Assembly: GCF_014845095.1 (NCBI RefSeq) | Contig: NZ_NKUG01000024.1 | Coordinates: 1-64,000, forward strand | Length of the DNA stretch: 64,000 nt | Origin: Methylobacterium bullatum | GTDB taxonomy: Bacteria; Pseudomonadota; Alphaproteobacteria; Rhizobiales; Beijerinckiaceae | Direction: 5' to 3' | Shown: positions 27,517 through 36,300 of the stretch, piece by piece | How the letters are laid out: every line of letters starts with the position of its first letter | How positions within the stretch are numbered: position 1 is the stretch's first letter | The notes under the pieces: model-generated | The model's database searches: none | The model's input: the letters and a program-made list of their open reading frames with translations, nothing else | Told to the model about the DNA's origin: nothing | Position numbers and translations under genes: made by a program

Positions 27517-28527
27517 TCAACCGGCGAGTTGACGGAGTTCGCCCCGGGCAATGCCGACGAGTGTGCGCATCGCGAGACCGGCGACGATCACCGTGGCAAG
27601 GCCGAGCAGCAGCAGCGCCAGCGCATCCGCGGCGATTGCCTGAGCATGCCCCGCATAACGTAACGCTGCTACCGCCATGGCGGCGATCGGGAAGCTCACA
27701 GCCCACCACGAGATCCGGAACGGGCAGCACCGCGGCAGATCGCGCAGTCGGCCCACAAGTACGGCAAAGACGAACAGGGCGATGAGGAAAAGTGCCTCCG
27801 CGAAAGCGTCGACCCGGCCGAACGTCGCGACATAGCTAGAGAAACCGACCGCGAAGGGGGCCACGAGGATCATCAGAGTGGGCCGCTGGGCCGGGACCAG
27901 GGGCTCCTCGAACACCAGTCGCGCAAAAACCAGGGTGAAGAGGGGGACAGCAAAGAACAACCCGATGCTCAATGAGAACATCATCAGGGTCTGGGTATGC
28001 GGCAGTCCGAGCGCCGGCCCCGCCAGTGGCACGTCGAGAAGGCCGACCACCGGCACGATCCAGGCCGGCGTCGCGTGAGCGAGCTGGTGCCGGCTGCCCA
28101 TCCAGCGGCTGACGATTAGGAAGGCGAACAGGATCATCCCGCCGGCGCCGAGTATCCAGGCCGCCGCCGCCAGGAACGGGCTGAGTGGCTGGAGCACGAG
28201 GGGTAGCAGGAGCAGGCTGATCAGCACCGTCCCGAAGAGGTTCCCGGCGATCGGGTGCCGGAACTCGCTCTGGACGCTCGTCCACGCGGTCACCGCCTTG
28301 GCGCCGTAAGCCACTGCCAGGAGGCCGAATACGGCGAGCGCGCTCCAGCCGATCCCATCGCCGATGACCCGGGGCAGACCATACCGGGCGCTTGCCAGCC
28401 GCCATCCGATGCTGAGCCCCGTCAGTCCCATCACGGAACCGAACAAGCTCACCGGCAGGTAATCGAACGGAGGTTTGCGCGCCGCGGAGGCAAGCCGCAG
28501 GTCGTCTGCGGCAACAGGCATTGTCAT
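27517..28527 (-). CDS. SLAC1/TDT-family anion transporter or channel
   Basis: A 336-residue integral membrane protein with about ten hydrophobic helices, opening with LPVSLFGSVMGLTGLSIGW, typical of the SLAC1/TehA (tellurite-resistance/dicarboxylate transporter) family. A conserved-looking region WMGSRHQLAHATPAW lies near the middle. Plausible roles are anion (chloride, nitrate or C4-dicarboxylate) conductance or tellurite tolerance; the sequence alone does not choose. Start has GGAG 11 bases upstream. It is followed by the cNMP/TrxR-like gene 150 bases downstream. Confidence 0.85.
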   Translation of the reverse strand: MTMPVAADDLRLASAARKPPFDYLPVSLFGSVMGLTGLSIGWRLASARYGLPRVIGDGIGWSALAVFGLLAVAYGAKAVTAWTSVQSEFRHPIAGNLFGTVLISLLLLPLVLQPLSPFLAAAAWILGAGGMILFAFLIVSRWMGSRHQLAHATPAWIVPVVGLLDVPLAGPALGLPHTQTLMMFSLSIGLFFAVPLFTLVFARLVFEEPLVPAQRPTLMILVAPFAVGFSSYVATFGRVDAFAEALFLIALFVFAVLVGRLRDLPRCCPFRISWWAVSFPIAAMAVAALRYAGHAQAIAADALALLLLGLATVIVAGLAMRTLVGIARGELRQLAG

Positions 28528-28584
28528 CGCCGCGCTTTCTCCATGCAGGCCCCCGGGGTGACATCCGACGTGAAGCGATCGGGA

Positions 28585-30834
28585 TCAGGCACCGGACAAC
28601 CGGGATTTCGCGAGTGGCAGGCTGCGGATGCGCTGCCCCGTCAGCATCGCGACGGCGTTGACCACGGCCGGGGGTACGCCGGGCAGCCCCGGTTCGCCGA
28701 CCCCACCCATCGGCGCCCCGCTTTCGACGATGGCGACATGGACGCGCGGCATGCGCTCGCGGTCGAGGATGGGATAGGCATCGAAGTTGCGCGCCTGACG
28801 CTGCCCGTCCTCGTAGACGACCTGCTCCAGGAGCGTCGAGGAAAGCCCGAGGGCGGCCGCGCCCTCCACCTGCCGCTTAACGATGGCGGGGTTGACCACG
28901 CTGCCGGGATCAATGGCGATCCAGAGGTCATGCACCCGCGCTTCACCGTCCTTCAGCGAGACTTCGGCAATGGTCGCCGTCTCGGAACCAAAGGGCGATG
29001 CCATGGAGACACCGCGCGCCCGACGCGTCCCGTCCGCCGCCTGGAACGTCCCGCCCTTCCAGCCACCGGCCAGATCGGCGACGGCCCGAAGAAGGGTCCG
29101 GTGGCGTGGACTGTCCTTCAGAAGCGCCATGCGGAGCGCGAACGGGTCTTTGGCTCCGGCAGCCGCAATCTCGTCGAGGAAGCTTTCGTAGAAAAAGTCG
29201 TTCATTGAATGACCGACCGAGCGCCAGAAGGCGATCGTGACCGGGTGCGGCACCTTTACATAATCGAGGCGCCGGTTGGGAATGGCGTATGGTTTCTTGT
29301 CCAGACCTTCCACGACAGACGAATCCACCGGCGACTTGAACAGGGAACCGAACCAGCGTCCGATAGGCCCTTCGCCCACCGCCGTCGTTTGCAGAGCTAC
29401 AGGCATCCCGTCGCTGCCGAGAGCCGCGCGGAATCGGGCGAAGCTCAAGGGACGCACCGCATCCATGCCGAACTCCTCCTCTCGCGACCACAGCACCCGA
29501 ACCGGGCACCCGGTCGCCTTGGCCAGTAGGATCGCCTGTGGAAACGGATTTGCGGGCCCGTAGTAGAAATGGCGCCCGAAGAAACCGCCGAGCATCGGCG
29601 AGTGGATGCGCACCTGCGCCGGCTGAACTCCCGCCGTTCCGGCCGCGACCTGTTGGAAGAGTTCCGGCATCTGGTTGGGCAGCCATAGGTCGAGGCTGCC
29701 ATCCGCCTCGAACCGGGCGATGGCCGAGGGGGGCTCAAGCTGGGCATGCGCGAGGTAGGGCGCATCATATTCCGCCTCGATGACCTTCGCTGCCGAAGCG
29801 AAGGCGCCCGTCACATCGCCGTCCTGCTCGGCGGCGATGCCGGGCTCTGTCGTGGATTTCAGGGCTGCGAGCATTGCAGCCGACGAGAAGGATTGAGAGA
29901 CCGTGGCAATCCCGTCCCGAGCGGGGCTCGTCCAGGTCACCTGCAACGCCTCCGCGCCCTTGCGTGCCCGCCACCAGGAGTCCGCCACGACTGCCACCGC
30001 GCCGGGCAGGCGATGAACCGAGTCGATGCCGGGCATCGCACGGATGTCGCCCTCGTTGGCGATGGTCTCGGGCTCCGTACCGAGATGCGGAGCGTGCTGG
30101 ATCGCCGCGTGGAGCATCCCGTCGAGGCGGATGTCGATCGCGTAGACCGCCCGGCCGGTGGATTTGTCCCGCATATCGAGCCGCGCGACCGGCTTGCCGA
30201 TCCATCGGAAGCTCTCGGGGTCCTTAAGCGCTACGTCGTCCCGTGGCTGGAGGGCGAGCGCGGCGGAGGCGAGTTCGCCGTAGCCGAGCGACCGACCGGA
30301 GGCGGCGTGGATCACCCGGCCGTCATCGGTGGCGAGTTGACCCTGCGGGACGCCGAGCTTGGCCGCCGCGGAACGCAGCATCATCTCGCGGGCCGTGGCG
30401 CCCAGGCGCCGCATGGCCGCGTAGCTGGAACGGGTCGAAAAGCTTCCCCCCGTCATGCGCAAACCGTTGACGACGGCGTAATCGGGGCCGGGTGGCGCGC
30501 ATTCGACGGCAAAGCGCGCCGGGTCGAGGTCGAACTCCTCGCCGATGGTCTGAGCCAGGCCGGTATTGATGCCTTGGCCGCCCTCCACGAAGGGGCTCAA
30601 CAGGCGCACCGTACCGTCAGGCCGCATCTCCAGAAAGGCCGCGACCCGCGTGCCGGGCTTGGGCGCGATGGCGGCCGCACCCTCGGGCCGCTCCCCGGCC
30701 CCCACGGGGTCGGGACCAAGGTCGACGCCGAGCACGAGTGCACCGGTGGCGGCACTGAGAAAGTTTCGCCGCGACAGGTTGCGGATAGGCTCGCGGCGGC
30801 CAGCGGTCGGCCACGAGGGCGTGAGATGGTTCAT
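28585..30834 (-). CDS. Molybdopterin-binding hydroxylase large subunit (IorB-like), Tat-exported
   Basis: A 749-residue large subunit of a xanthine-oxidase-family molybdenum hydroxylase resembling isoquinoline 1-oxidoreductase beta or periplasmic aldehyde dehydrogenase. The twin-arginine signal LSRRNFLSAATG near residue 24 implies periplasmic folding with cofactor. Moco-domain landmarks include GGFFGRHFYYGP and, near the C-terminus, VGEPGLPG with the catalytic Glu. The ATG at 30834 has GGGGGA seven bases upstream; a GTG at 30849 directly abuts the previous stop. It forms an operon with the 2Fe-2S subunit. No cytochrome c subunit is adjacent, so the electron acceptor is unknown. Confidence 0.9.
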   Translation of the reverse strand: MNHLTPSWPTAGRREPIRNLSRRNFLSAATGALVLGVDLGPDPVGAGERPEGAAAIAPKPGTRVAAFLEMRPDGTVRLLSPFVEGGQGINTGLAQTIGEEFDLDPARFAVECAPPGPDYAVVNGLRMTGGSFSTRSSYAAMRRLGATAREMMLRSAAAKLGVPQGQLATDDGRVIHAASGRSLGYGELASAALALQPRDDVALKDPESFRWIGKPVARLDMRDKSTGRAVYAIDIRLDGMLHAAIQHAPHLGTEPETIANEGDIRAMPGIDSVHRLPGAVAVVADSWWRARKGAEALQVTWTSPARDGIATVSQSFSSAAMLAALKSTTEPGIAAEQDGDVTGAFASAAKVIEAEYDAPYLAHAQLEPPSAIARFEADGSLDLWLPNQMPELFQQVAAGTAGVQPAQVRIHSPMLGGFFGRHFYYGPANPFPQAILLAKATGCPVRVLWSREEEFGMDAVRPLSFARFRAALGSDGMPVALQTTAVGEGPIGRWFGSLFKSPVDSSVVEGLDKKPYAIPNRRLDYVKVPHPVTIAFWRSVGHSMNDFFYESFLDEIAAAGAKDPFALRMALLKDSPRHRTLLRAVADLAGGWKGGTFQAADGTRRARGVSMASPFGSETATIAEVSLKDGEARVHDLWIAIDPGSVVNPAIVKRQVEGAAALGLSSTLLEQVVYEDGQRQARNFDAYPILDRERMPRVHVAIVESGAPMGGVGEPGLPGVPPAVVNAVAMLTGQRIRSLPLAKSRLSGA

Positions 30835-30849
30835 GGTGCCATCCCCCAC

Positions 30850-31296
30850 TTAGGCCGCGGCCTGCCGCACAGCGGCGGCAATGGCATTATAGGTGCCGCA
30901 GCGGCAGAGATTGGTCATCGCCGAAGCGATATCGTCCTCGGTCGGTTTCGGTGTCCCCTTTAGGAGGCCGGTCGCCGCCATGACCTGGCCCGACTGGCAG
31001 TAGCCGCATTGCGGCACCTCGATGCCGATCCAGGCCGCGACGACCTTGGCGCCCACGGGATCCTGCTCGATCGCCTCGATGGTGGTGATGCTCTGCGTCC
31101 CGACGCTTTCCAGCGGGATCTGACAGGAGCGCGTCGTTTGTCCGTCGAGGAGGACCGTACAGGCTCCGCACTGACCGATGCCGCAGCCGTACTTGGTGCC
31201 GCTTAATCCGAGGGTGTCGCGCAGGACGAAAAGCAACGGCGTCTCGGGCTCGGCTTCGACAGCATGTGGGCGGCCATTGACCGTTAGCTTCACCAT
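30850..31296 (-). CDS. (2Fe-2S)-binding hydroxylase small subunit (IorA-like)
   Basis: The 148-residue iron-sulfur partner of the downstream Moco subunit. The first cluster is plant-ferredoxin type (KYGCGIGQCGACTVLLDG with a later Cys in RSC). The second is the helical domain CGYCQSGQ and LCRCGTY. It has no signal peptide and would be co-exported with the large subunit by the Tat system. The stop codon immediately precedes the first possible start of the next gene. A promoter-like pair (TTGCGA and TATACA, 16 apart) lies upstream at 31336-31363. Confidence 0.92.
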   Translation of the reverse strand: MVKLTVNGRPHAVEAEPETPLLFVLRDTLGLSGTKYGCGIGQCGACTVLLDGQTTRSCQIPLESVGTQSITTIEAIEQDPVGAKVVAAWIGIEVPQCGYCQSGQVMAATGLLKGTPKPTEDDIASAMTNLCRCGTYNAIAAAVRQAAA

Positions 31297-31335
31297 GGCC
31301 GCTTCACTCCGAAAGGTTCGCTCGACACTGCATCA

Positions 31336-31370
31336 TGTATAAATCTGACTAGCACCGTCGCAAACGTCAT
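31336..31370 (-). promoter_or_regulatory. Candidate iorAB-type promoter with regulator motif
   Basis: On the minus strand TTGCGA (31358-31363) and TATACA (31336-31341) are 16 bases apart. The -35 overlaps GTTTGCGACGG (31355-31365), an 11-mer that recurs exactly at 33365-33375 between the SDR and the second GlxA-type regulator. This may be the binding site of a neighbouring AraC/GlxA regulator (inference). Confidence 0.4.
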
Positions 31371-31400
31371 AAACGCAGCGTTTTCGGACATGCAGCGGCT

Positions 31401-32348
31401 TCACGCGGCGTGCTTGTCTCGCAGCAGACTCTGCCGAATCTCCTGCGGGGTCTGCCCGTAGACCCGCAGGAAGGCACGGCGCATCCGCTCCCTGTCGGCA
31501 AAACCGGATTCCGCGGCGACCACATCGAGGGAGTGCCGGCTCCGCACCAGCAGAACCCGAGCGGCATCGGCACGCAGGCGCTCGATGACCTTGGCCGGCG
31601 ACAGGCCGAACTCCGCCTGGACCGCTCGGTTGAACTGCCGGGGCGAGAGGCGGGCGGCATCGGCGAAGCGGGCCACGCTTAGCGGTTCTCGCAGATGGCC
31701 GCGCGCGAACAAAAAGGCCCGCTGAATCCGATCGGATTTGGGCTCCAAGTCTAGGAGATTGGAAGCCTGTGGCTGACCGCCGGAGCGCCGGCGATCGAGG
31801 AGCATCCGGCGGGCGACCTCGCGGGCCGCCACCGGCCCGAGGTCGTCTTCGACCAAAGCTAGGGCCATGTCGATGGAGGCCGTCATGCCGGCCGAGGTCC
31901 AAATCGCCCCATCCCGAACGTAGAGCTGGTCGGTCTCCACCCGTAGGTGGGGAAAGCGCAACGCCAGTTCCGCATTGTCGCGCCAATGGGCCGTCACCCG
32001 ACGGCCCGCAAGAAGGCCCGCCTCCGCCAGCACGAAGCTGCCACGGCAGAAGGATGCGACACGCCGCGCCTGCCCGGCTACCCGGCACACGAACCCGAGG
32101 AGGATCGCTGAACCCGCCCCCGCGCCCGTGGAGGCTCCGACGATGAAGGTGTCAAACGCCGCCTCACCGGGCGTTTCGGTCATCACGGCAAAGCCCGCAT
32201 TCGTCTGAACCGGACCGCCCGCTTCAGAGATGAGATGCAGGTCGTAGACGGGTTCGCCGGCAACGTTGTTCGCGACCTGGAACACCGCCATGGCCGAGAG
32301 CGACATCAGCTTCAGCTCTGGGATCGCTAGAACGCCGATGGTCAGCAC
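31401..32348 (-). CDS. GlxA-family AraC-type transcriptional regulator A
   Basis: A 315-residue regulator with a DJ-1/PfpI-like N-terminal domain (about 1-185; ASFCRGSFVLAEAG carries the elbow Cys) and a C-terminal AraC double helix-turn-helix (RFADAARLSPRQFNRAV, FADRERMRRAFLRVYGQTP). GTG start with GGGAG six bases upstream. It sits just upstream of the Moco hydroxylase operon on the same strand and is similar throughout to the regulator at 33441. It probably controls the hydroxylase or the adjacent SDR. Confidence 0.9.
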   Translation of the reverse strand: MLTIGVLAIPELKLMSLSAMAVFQVANNVAGEPVYDLHLISEAGGPVQTNAGFAVMTETPGEAAFDTFIVGASTGAGAGSAILLGFVCRVAGQARRVASFCRGSFVLAEAGLLAGRRVTAHWRDNAELALRFPHLRVETDQLYVRDGAIWTSAGMTASIDMALALVEDDLGPVAAREVARRMLLDRRRSGGQPQASNLLDLEPKSDRIQRAFLFARGHLREPLSVARFADAARLSPRQFNRAVQAEFGLSPAKVIERLRADAARVLLVRSRHSLDVVAAESGFADRERMRRAFLRVYGQTPQEIRQSLLRDKHAA

Positions 32349-32538
32349 GGCCTTCTCCCTGCGTCGAGTTTCACAGAAGTATTCAGTGAGATTAACAGAT
32401 TTCGTAGAGGCAGTCTTCGATTCGGGACAGAGACCAGCTTCGCGACAAAGATCTCGGCTGCCCCGCGTTGGCGGGCCGACTTGAACCTGCTGCGCTCGGG
32501 GCCGCGAAGTCCAGGTCGGCCATTCGGCGTAAGGCGGC

Positions 32539-33333
32539 TCAACTGGCCCGATAACGGTCGGCCACCACGGCGCTCGACAGGTGTGGCAGCATCGCTTGGC
32601 GAGCGGCCTCCCAGGTCTCCCATTCGGCCCCCTCCATCAGCGATGGAACAGTGGCGAACTCGCCCCGGTCGAGGCCGACTAGCGCCGCGTCCACGAGATC
32701 GGCCGCAGACATGACCCACCCCTCGGGAAGGTTGCTGGACGGCAGCCCGGCGATGTCCCAGAACTCCGTGCCGGTCGCCCCCGGAAGGACGACCTGCACG
32801 GCCACCCCAGTGCCGGCGAGTTCCTTGAGCAGTGACTGACTGAAGGCGAGGACGAAGGATTTCGTGCCGCCATAAACGCCGTTGAGGACCTCCGGGCCAA
32901 TGGCGACGATCGAGGCGATATTGATGATCGTGCCGCTGCCGCGCGCTGTGAAACGTGGCACGGCCGCGTAGGTCAGACGCATCGGGGCCGTGACGTTGAT
33001 CGCAATCATCTGCTCCATCTCGTCCACTGAGGCGGACGCCAGGGGCGCGGCGCTGCCGAAGCCGGCATTGTTGACCAGATGAGTGATGCTCGCATCTGTC
33101 TTCAGGATCGCTTCGACTTCTCGGCGTCCCTCCGCGCCCGCCAAGTCGGCCGCGACGACTCGGACCGTGATTCCATGGCGACCCGACAGTGTGTCCGCGA
33201 CCGCATCGAGCCTCGCCCTGTTGCGTGCGACTAGGATGAGATCGTGGCCGCGCGCAGCGAAGCGGTCGGCGTAGACCGCACCGATGCCCGAGGAGGCTCC
33301 GGTGATGAGCACGGTTCCGGGCTGGTTACTCAT
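32539..33333 (-). CDS. SDR-family oxidoreductase
   Basis: A 264-residue short-chain dehydrogenase: TGASSGIG near residue 11, NNAGFGS, the YGGTK Tyr-x-x-x-Lys pair and a C-terminal extension unlike fabG, typical of DltE/YqjQ-like SDRs. Start at 33333 with AAGGA upstream. It is divergent from regulator B, and the 107-base gap holds an inverted repeat, so shared control is likely. Confidence 0.88.
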   Translation of the reverse strand: MSNQPGTVLITGASSGIGAVYADRFAARGHDLILVARNRARLDAVADTLSGRHGITVRVVAADLAGAEGRREVEAILKTDASITHLVNNAGFGSAAPLASASVDEMEQMIAINVTAPMRLTYAAVPRFTARGSGTIINIASIVAIGPEVLNGVYGGTKSFVLAFSQSLLKELAGTGVAVQVVLPGATGTEFWDIAGLPSSNLPEGWVMSAADLVDAALVGLDRGEFATVPSLMEGAEWETWEAARQAMLPHLSSAVVADRYRAS

Positions 33334-33408
33334 GGTCCTAGTCCTTCGTAATACGCCGCTGGCTGTTTGCGACGGCACAACACTACGACTGGACGGCGAT
33401 GTCTGAAA

Positions 33409-33424
33409 TGACGTAAAAGCGTCA
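33409..33424. promoter_or_regulatory. Inverted-repeat candidate operator
   Basis: TGACG-N6-CGTCA is a perfect 5-bp inverted repeat between divergent genes, 17 bases before the regulator's GTG. The 11-mer GTTTGCGACGG lies at 33365-33375 in the same gap. A target for the neighbouring GlxA-type regulator is plausible but unproven. Confidence 0.4.
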
Positions 33425-33440
33425 ATTCAGGACATGAACG

Positions 33441-34427
33441 GTGGTGGTTTCGTTGCCAGAGGTCGGCTTCATTCTTGAGGACGGGTTCCAAGTCATGGGA
33501 CTGGCCGCGCTATCGGCCTTCGAGTTCACCAACGTGGAACTCGGATACGAGGCCTACCGCCTGACAGTGATGTCCGAGTGTGGTGGAACGATCCGGTCGT
33601 CGCTGGGCATCCGAGTCGAGACGGTTCCTCTCACCGTCGCACCGGACACCTTGATGGTCGTCGGCGAGCTGCTTCCCCGCCCCATCACGCCTTCCCTGCG
33701 CAGCTACATCGCCGAGGCGGGTCAGACGTCCCGACGCGTCGCGGGACTGTGCACAGGAGCATTCGCGTTGGCCGAGGCGGGATTGCTCGACGGCCGTTCC
33801 GCGACCACGCATTGGGCCCATGCCAGGGACTTACAGGCCCGGTTTCCCCGCGTCCGCGTCGACGAAGACCGCATCTTCGTCTCCGACGGACCCATCTGGA
33901 CATCCGCCGGGATGAGCGCGGCCATCGACCTGACACTCGCCCTGATCGAAGACGATCACGGCGCGGACCTGTCGCGGATGGTGGCGCGCAAGCTCGTCGT
34001 CTACCACCGCCGCCCGGGCGGCCAGTCCCAGTTCTCGGCGCTCCTCGAATTGGAGCCCCGCTCCGGCCGCGTCCGCCGCGCGCTCGTTTACGCCCGAGAG
34101 CATCTGGCCAATCCGCTGACCGTCGAGGAGCTCGCTGACGCCGCGAGCTTAAGTCCCCGACAATTCAGCAGGATCTTTCGCGAGGAGACCGGACAGTCCC
34201 CGGCCAAGGCCGTAGAGCGTCTCCGCCTGGAGGCTGCGCAACGCATGCTCGAAGACGGACGCCATGCGATGGATGTCGTTGCCCGCGACACAGGCTTTGC
34301 CGATCGCAATCGGATGCGGCGGGCTTTCCTGCGCATGTTCGGTCAAACACCGCAGAGCTTGCGTCGCGGCACGCGCGTCATAGAGCCGTCCTATACAAAC
34401 TTACAGGCAACCAAGATAACGGAATGA
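33441..34427 (+). CDS. GlxA-family AraC-type transcriptional regulator B
   Basis: 328 residues, the same architecture as regulator A: DJ-1/PfpI-like sensor domain (GLCTGAFALAEAGLLDG with the elbow Cys) then an AraC helix-turn-helix pair (LADAASLSPRQFSRIF, FADRNRMRRAFLRMFGQTP). GTG start with AGGA upstream. Divergent to the SDR gene it probably regulates. The two GlxA regulators flanking one SDR look like a duplication. Confidence 0.9.
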   Translation: MVVSLPEVGFILEDGFQVMGLAALSAFEFTNVELGYEAYRLTVMSECGGTIRSSLGIRVETVPLTVAPDTLMVVGELLPRPITPSLRSYIAEAGQTSRRVAGLCTGAFALAEAGLLDGRSATTHWAHARDLQARFPRVRVDEDRIFVSDGPIWTSAGMSAAIDLTLALIEDDHGADLSRMVARKLVVYHRRPGGQSQFSALLELEPRSGRVRRALVYAREHLANPLTVEELADAASLSPRQFSRIFREETGQSPAKAVERLRLEAAQRMLEDGRHAMDVVARDTGFADRNRMRRAFLRMFGQTPQSLRRGTRVIEPSYTNLQATKITE

Positions 34428-34448
34428 GCGGCCAAGTGGTGTCTTGTT

Positions 34449-34715
34449 TTGAATTTGGCTTCGATCATTCGACTGCAGTCTCAGGCTCGGATGGTGGTCG
34501 AATTTGAAACGGCGAGAGGAACCACAAAAAGGCTTTGCTCGGGCTGGGAGTGTGCCAATAGCCCTCCCACTTCGCTGCGTTGCCGTGGCTTGACACTGCC
34601 ATGGAGCATTGGGCAAGCCGAAGGCCAGATTACGCGTCTCAAGCTCTTGAAGCGCGCAATGTACGGCCGCGCCAATCTCGATCTCCTACGACGACGGTTC
34701 CTCCTCGCAGCCTAA
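34449..34715 (+). pseudogene. ISL3-family transposase C-terminal fragment
   Basis: The last 50 codons encode LPWSIGQAEGQITRLKLLKR then MYGRANLDLLRRRFLLAA and a stop, the characteristic C-terminus of ISL3-family transposases (normally SNGQxEGQ). Everything upstream of about 34560 is unrelated or scrambled. No inverted repeats are seen. Confidence 0.75.
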
Positions 34716-34744
34716 TTGACCAAACTCGGCAAAGAGCCGCAAAC

Positions 34745-34898
34745 TGGTCCACTCTGAGCGCCAGTTTTTCGGGTATCCTGAACCCTGAAGGAGGGGGGAT
34801 ACCATGCCTCGCAAACGCTTCACGAATGAGCGGTCCGAGGCCCCCGGTCCCGAAAAGAAGCGCGCTGGTCGTTCGCGCAAGGCTGTCGCTGCCTGAGT
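34745..34898 (+). pseudogene. IS3-family left end with truncated orfA
   Basis: TGGTCC...CTGAGCGC..GTTTTTCGGG at 34745-34773 matches an IS end also seen at 60824 (26 of 31 positions). It is followed by a strong GGAGG site and ATGCCTCGCAAACGC at 34804, which encodes MPRKRFTNE, the usual start of IS3-family OrfA. After nine residues similarity is lost and the frame stops at 34898. The remainder to 35145 contains no recognisable gene. Confidence 0.6.
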
Positions 34899-35145
34899 GA
34901 GCCCTGGACGGCACTGTTCGCGGTCTAGGCCGATTGTGAAGTGGGAAGGCGAGCTTAGCCCCGCCGCCCCAATCTGATCACGAGGCCGGCGGGGTGGGTC
35001 GTCCATTTCACGTGTGAGCCGGTACGCAACTTGGCTCACCGGCAGAATAGGCGGCAGCGATGCGTGAGACGGCGGGTTCGCTTGGCCAGCCATCCCGGCC
35101 GACGCGCTTCATGCCCATTCTGTTAGACGCTAGTAGCCTAAGACC
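34899..35145. other. Intergenic debris
   Basis: There is no gene here. GAGCCGGTACGCAACTTGGCTC near 35016-35037 can form a hairpin. The stretch continues the IS graveyard begun at 34449. Confidence 0.35.
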
Positions 35146-35772
35146 TCAGCGACCCGGCGCCGTACCAGGTGCTCCGGGGGCTCCGCCCGGTGTCGCCATG
35201 GCGGTGTAGCCCGAAGGAACCTTCAGCCGCGCCGCCTCTACCGGGCCGTAGGCTACCTGTGTCGCTTCCATGACCGTTGTCGGTGTACCGCCCGGTGGCG
35301 TGGTCGTCGTCCGCAGCAGAACCCCATCCTCCGTGATGCAAGACGTCCCCCGCCCCGGCCCGGCGGCCACCTCCCACTCCGTGCACGCTGTGCCGGCTAC
35401 CGTGGCCGTCCCTTTGCGCGTGAAAGTCGCCCCCGGTGGCACGCCTTGCGTCATAGCCGCCACCGTCGCCGGTGGCATCGCCATCGTTGCCCGCTGTGCG
35501 TCCATCACCATCACGGCTGTGTTCGCCTTCCGGTCTACCAGCATCCATCCCATCCCGCCGGGCGGGTCGATCCGCTGCTTGCCGTCGCTGGCCGAGAACG
35601 CCATCTGCATCCCCTGCGGCGGTGCTGCCGTCCCTGGTACGCCGGCCATGCCCGGGGCGTTCATGCGGTAGGTGACCGTGACGTCGCGCGTTGGTTGCAG
35701 ATTCGCCGGTTGGGCGAGGGCGGGCTGCGCGACAAGCGCAAGGGAGGCCATTGCGGTTAGAAGACGAATCAT
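35146..35772 (-). CDS. Secreted DUF4412-like protein
   Basis: A 208-residue protein with a signal peptide (MIRLLTAMASLALVAQPALA). ATG at 35772 with AAAGGAA before it. The mature part has the pattern of DUF4412-like periplasmic proteins: DVTVTYRMNAPG, RIDPPGGMGWMLVDRKANTAVMVMDAQ, then GTACTEWEV and SCITEDGVLLRT, two cysteines likely to be paired. The Pro/Gly/Ala tail is low complexity. Function unknown. Confidence 0.7.
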   Translation of the reverse strand: MIRLLTAMASLALVAQPALAQPANLQPTRDVTVTYRMNAPGMAGVPGTAAPPQGMQMAFSASDGKQRIDPPGGMGWMLVDRKANTAVMVMDAQRATMAMPPATVAAMTQGVPPGATFTRKGTATVAGTACTEWEVAAGPGRGTSCITEDGVLLRTTTTPPGGTPTTVMEATQVAYGPVEAARLKVPSGYTAMATPGGAPGAPGTAPGR

Positions 35773-36300
35773 GAGGTTCCTTTCTGCTTCGAAGGCGCGG
35801 AAACTGGCCCGATCAGCCAAGCTTGTCCATGGGTTGGCATTCCCGGATGGTAGCGCTCATCAGCATGCGCACGATGGCAATGCACTTCTCGGCACATCCG
35901 TTCGTCGGGCGAGGTACTAACGCGTCGAGGCTTCCATGGCTCTCCGGTTGCCTGCTGTCGGCCAACCGGCAACCCTGCCCCGGCGTCGCATCGCCCCCAA
36001 GCGCGCTCATCGCCGGCATTTATAGCGCGCCATAGTCACACTATATCAGGTGATATGTGGCGACATATTTCAACGAACATCCGATATCATCAGTAATTAC
36101 AAGAAAAAAACGATCTTCGAATAAAAATTTATCATTCTATTATTGCGGTCATGCCCGGGCATACACGTCCTTCTATCGTCGGCACGAGCCTCGACACGCA
36201 CCAGCAGCGCCGGTGCCCTGGACGGGAACGACGCCGCCGGATGGTCGGGACAGGTGGGGACCTGGAACGGGCATTCGGATCTCGTGCGAGCCTCCTTCGT
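35773..36300. other. AT-rich intergenic stretch with a perfect palindrome
   Basis: GC drops sharply at 36030-36150. ATATCAGGTGATAT (36043-36056) is an inverted repeat of the kind bound by small helix-turn-helix repressors. The same core recurs loosely as CGATATCATC nearby. No gene is visible. The composition differs from the flanks, suggesting foreign DNA. Confidence 0.4.

Noticed and set aside
34899-35093. Possible start of another transposase on the minus strand
   Set aside because: No conserved transposase motif could be read, so it is reported only as debris.
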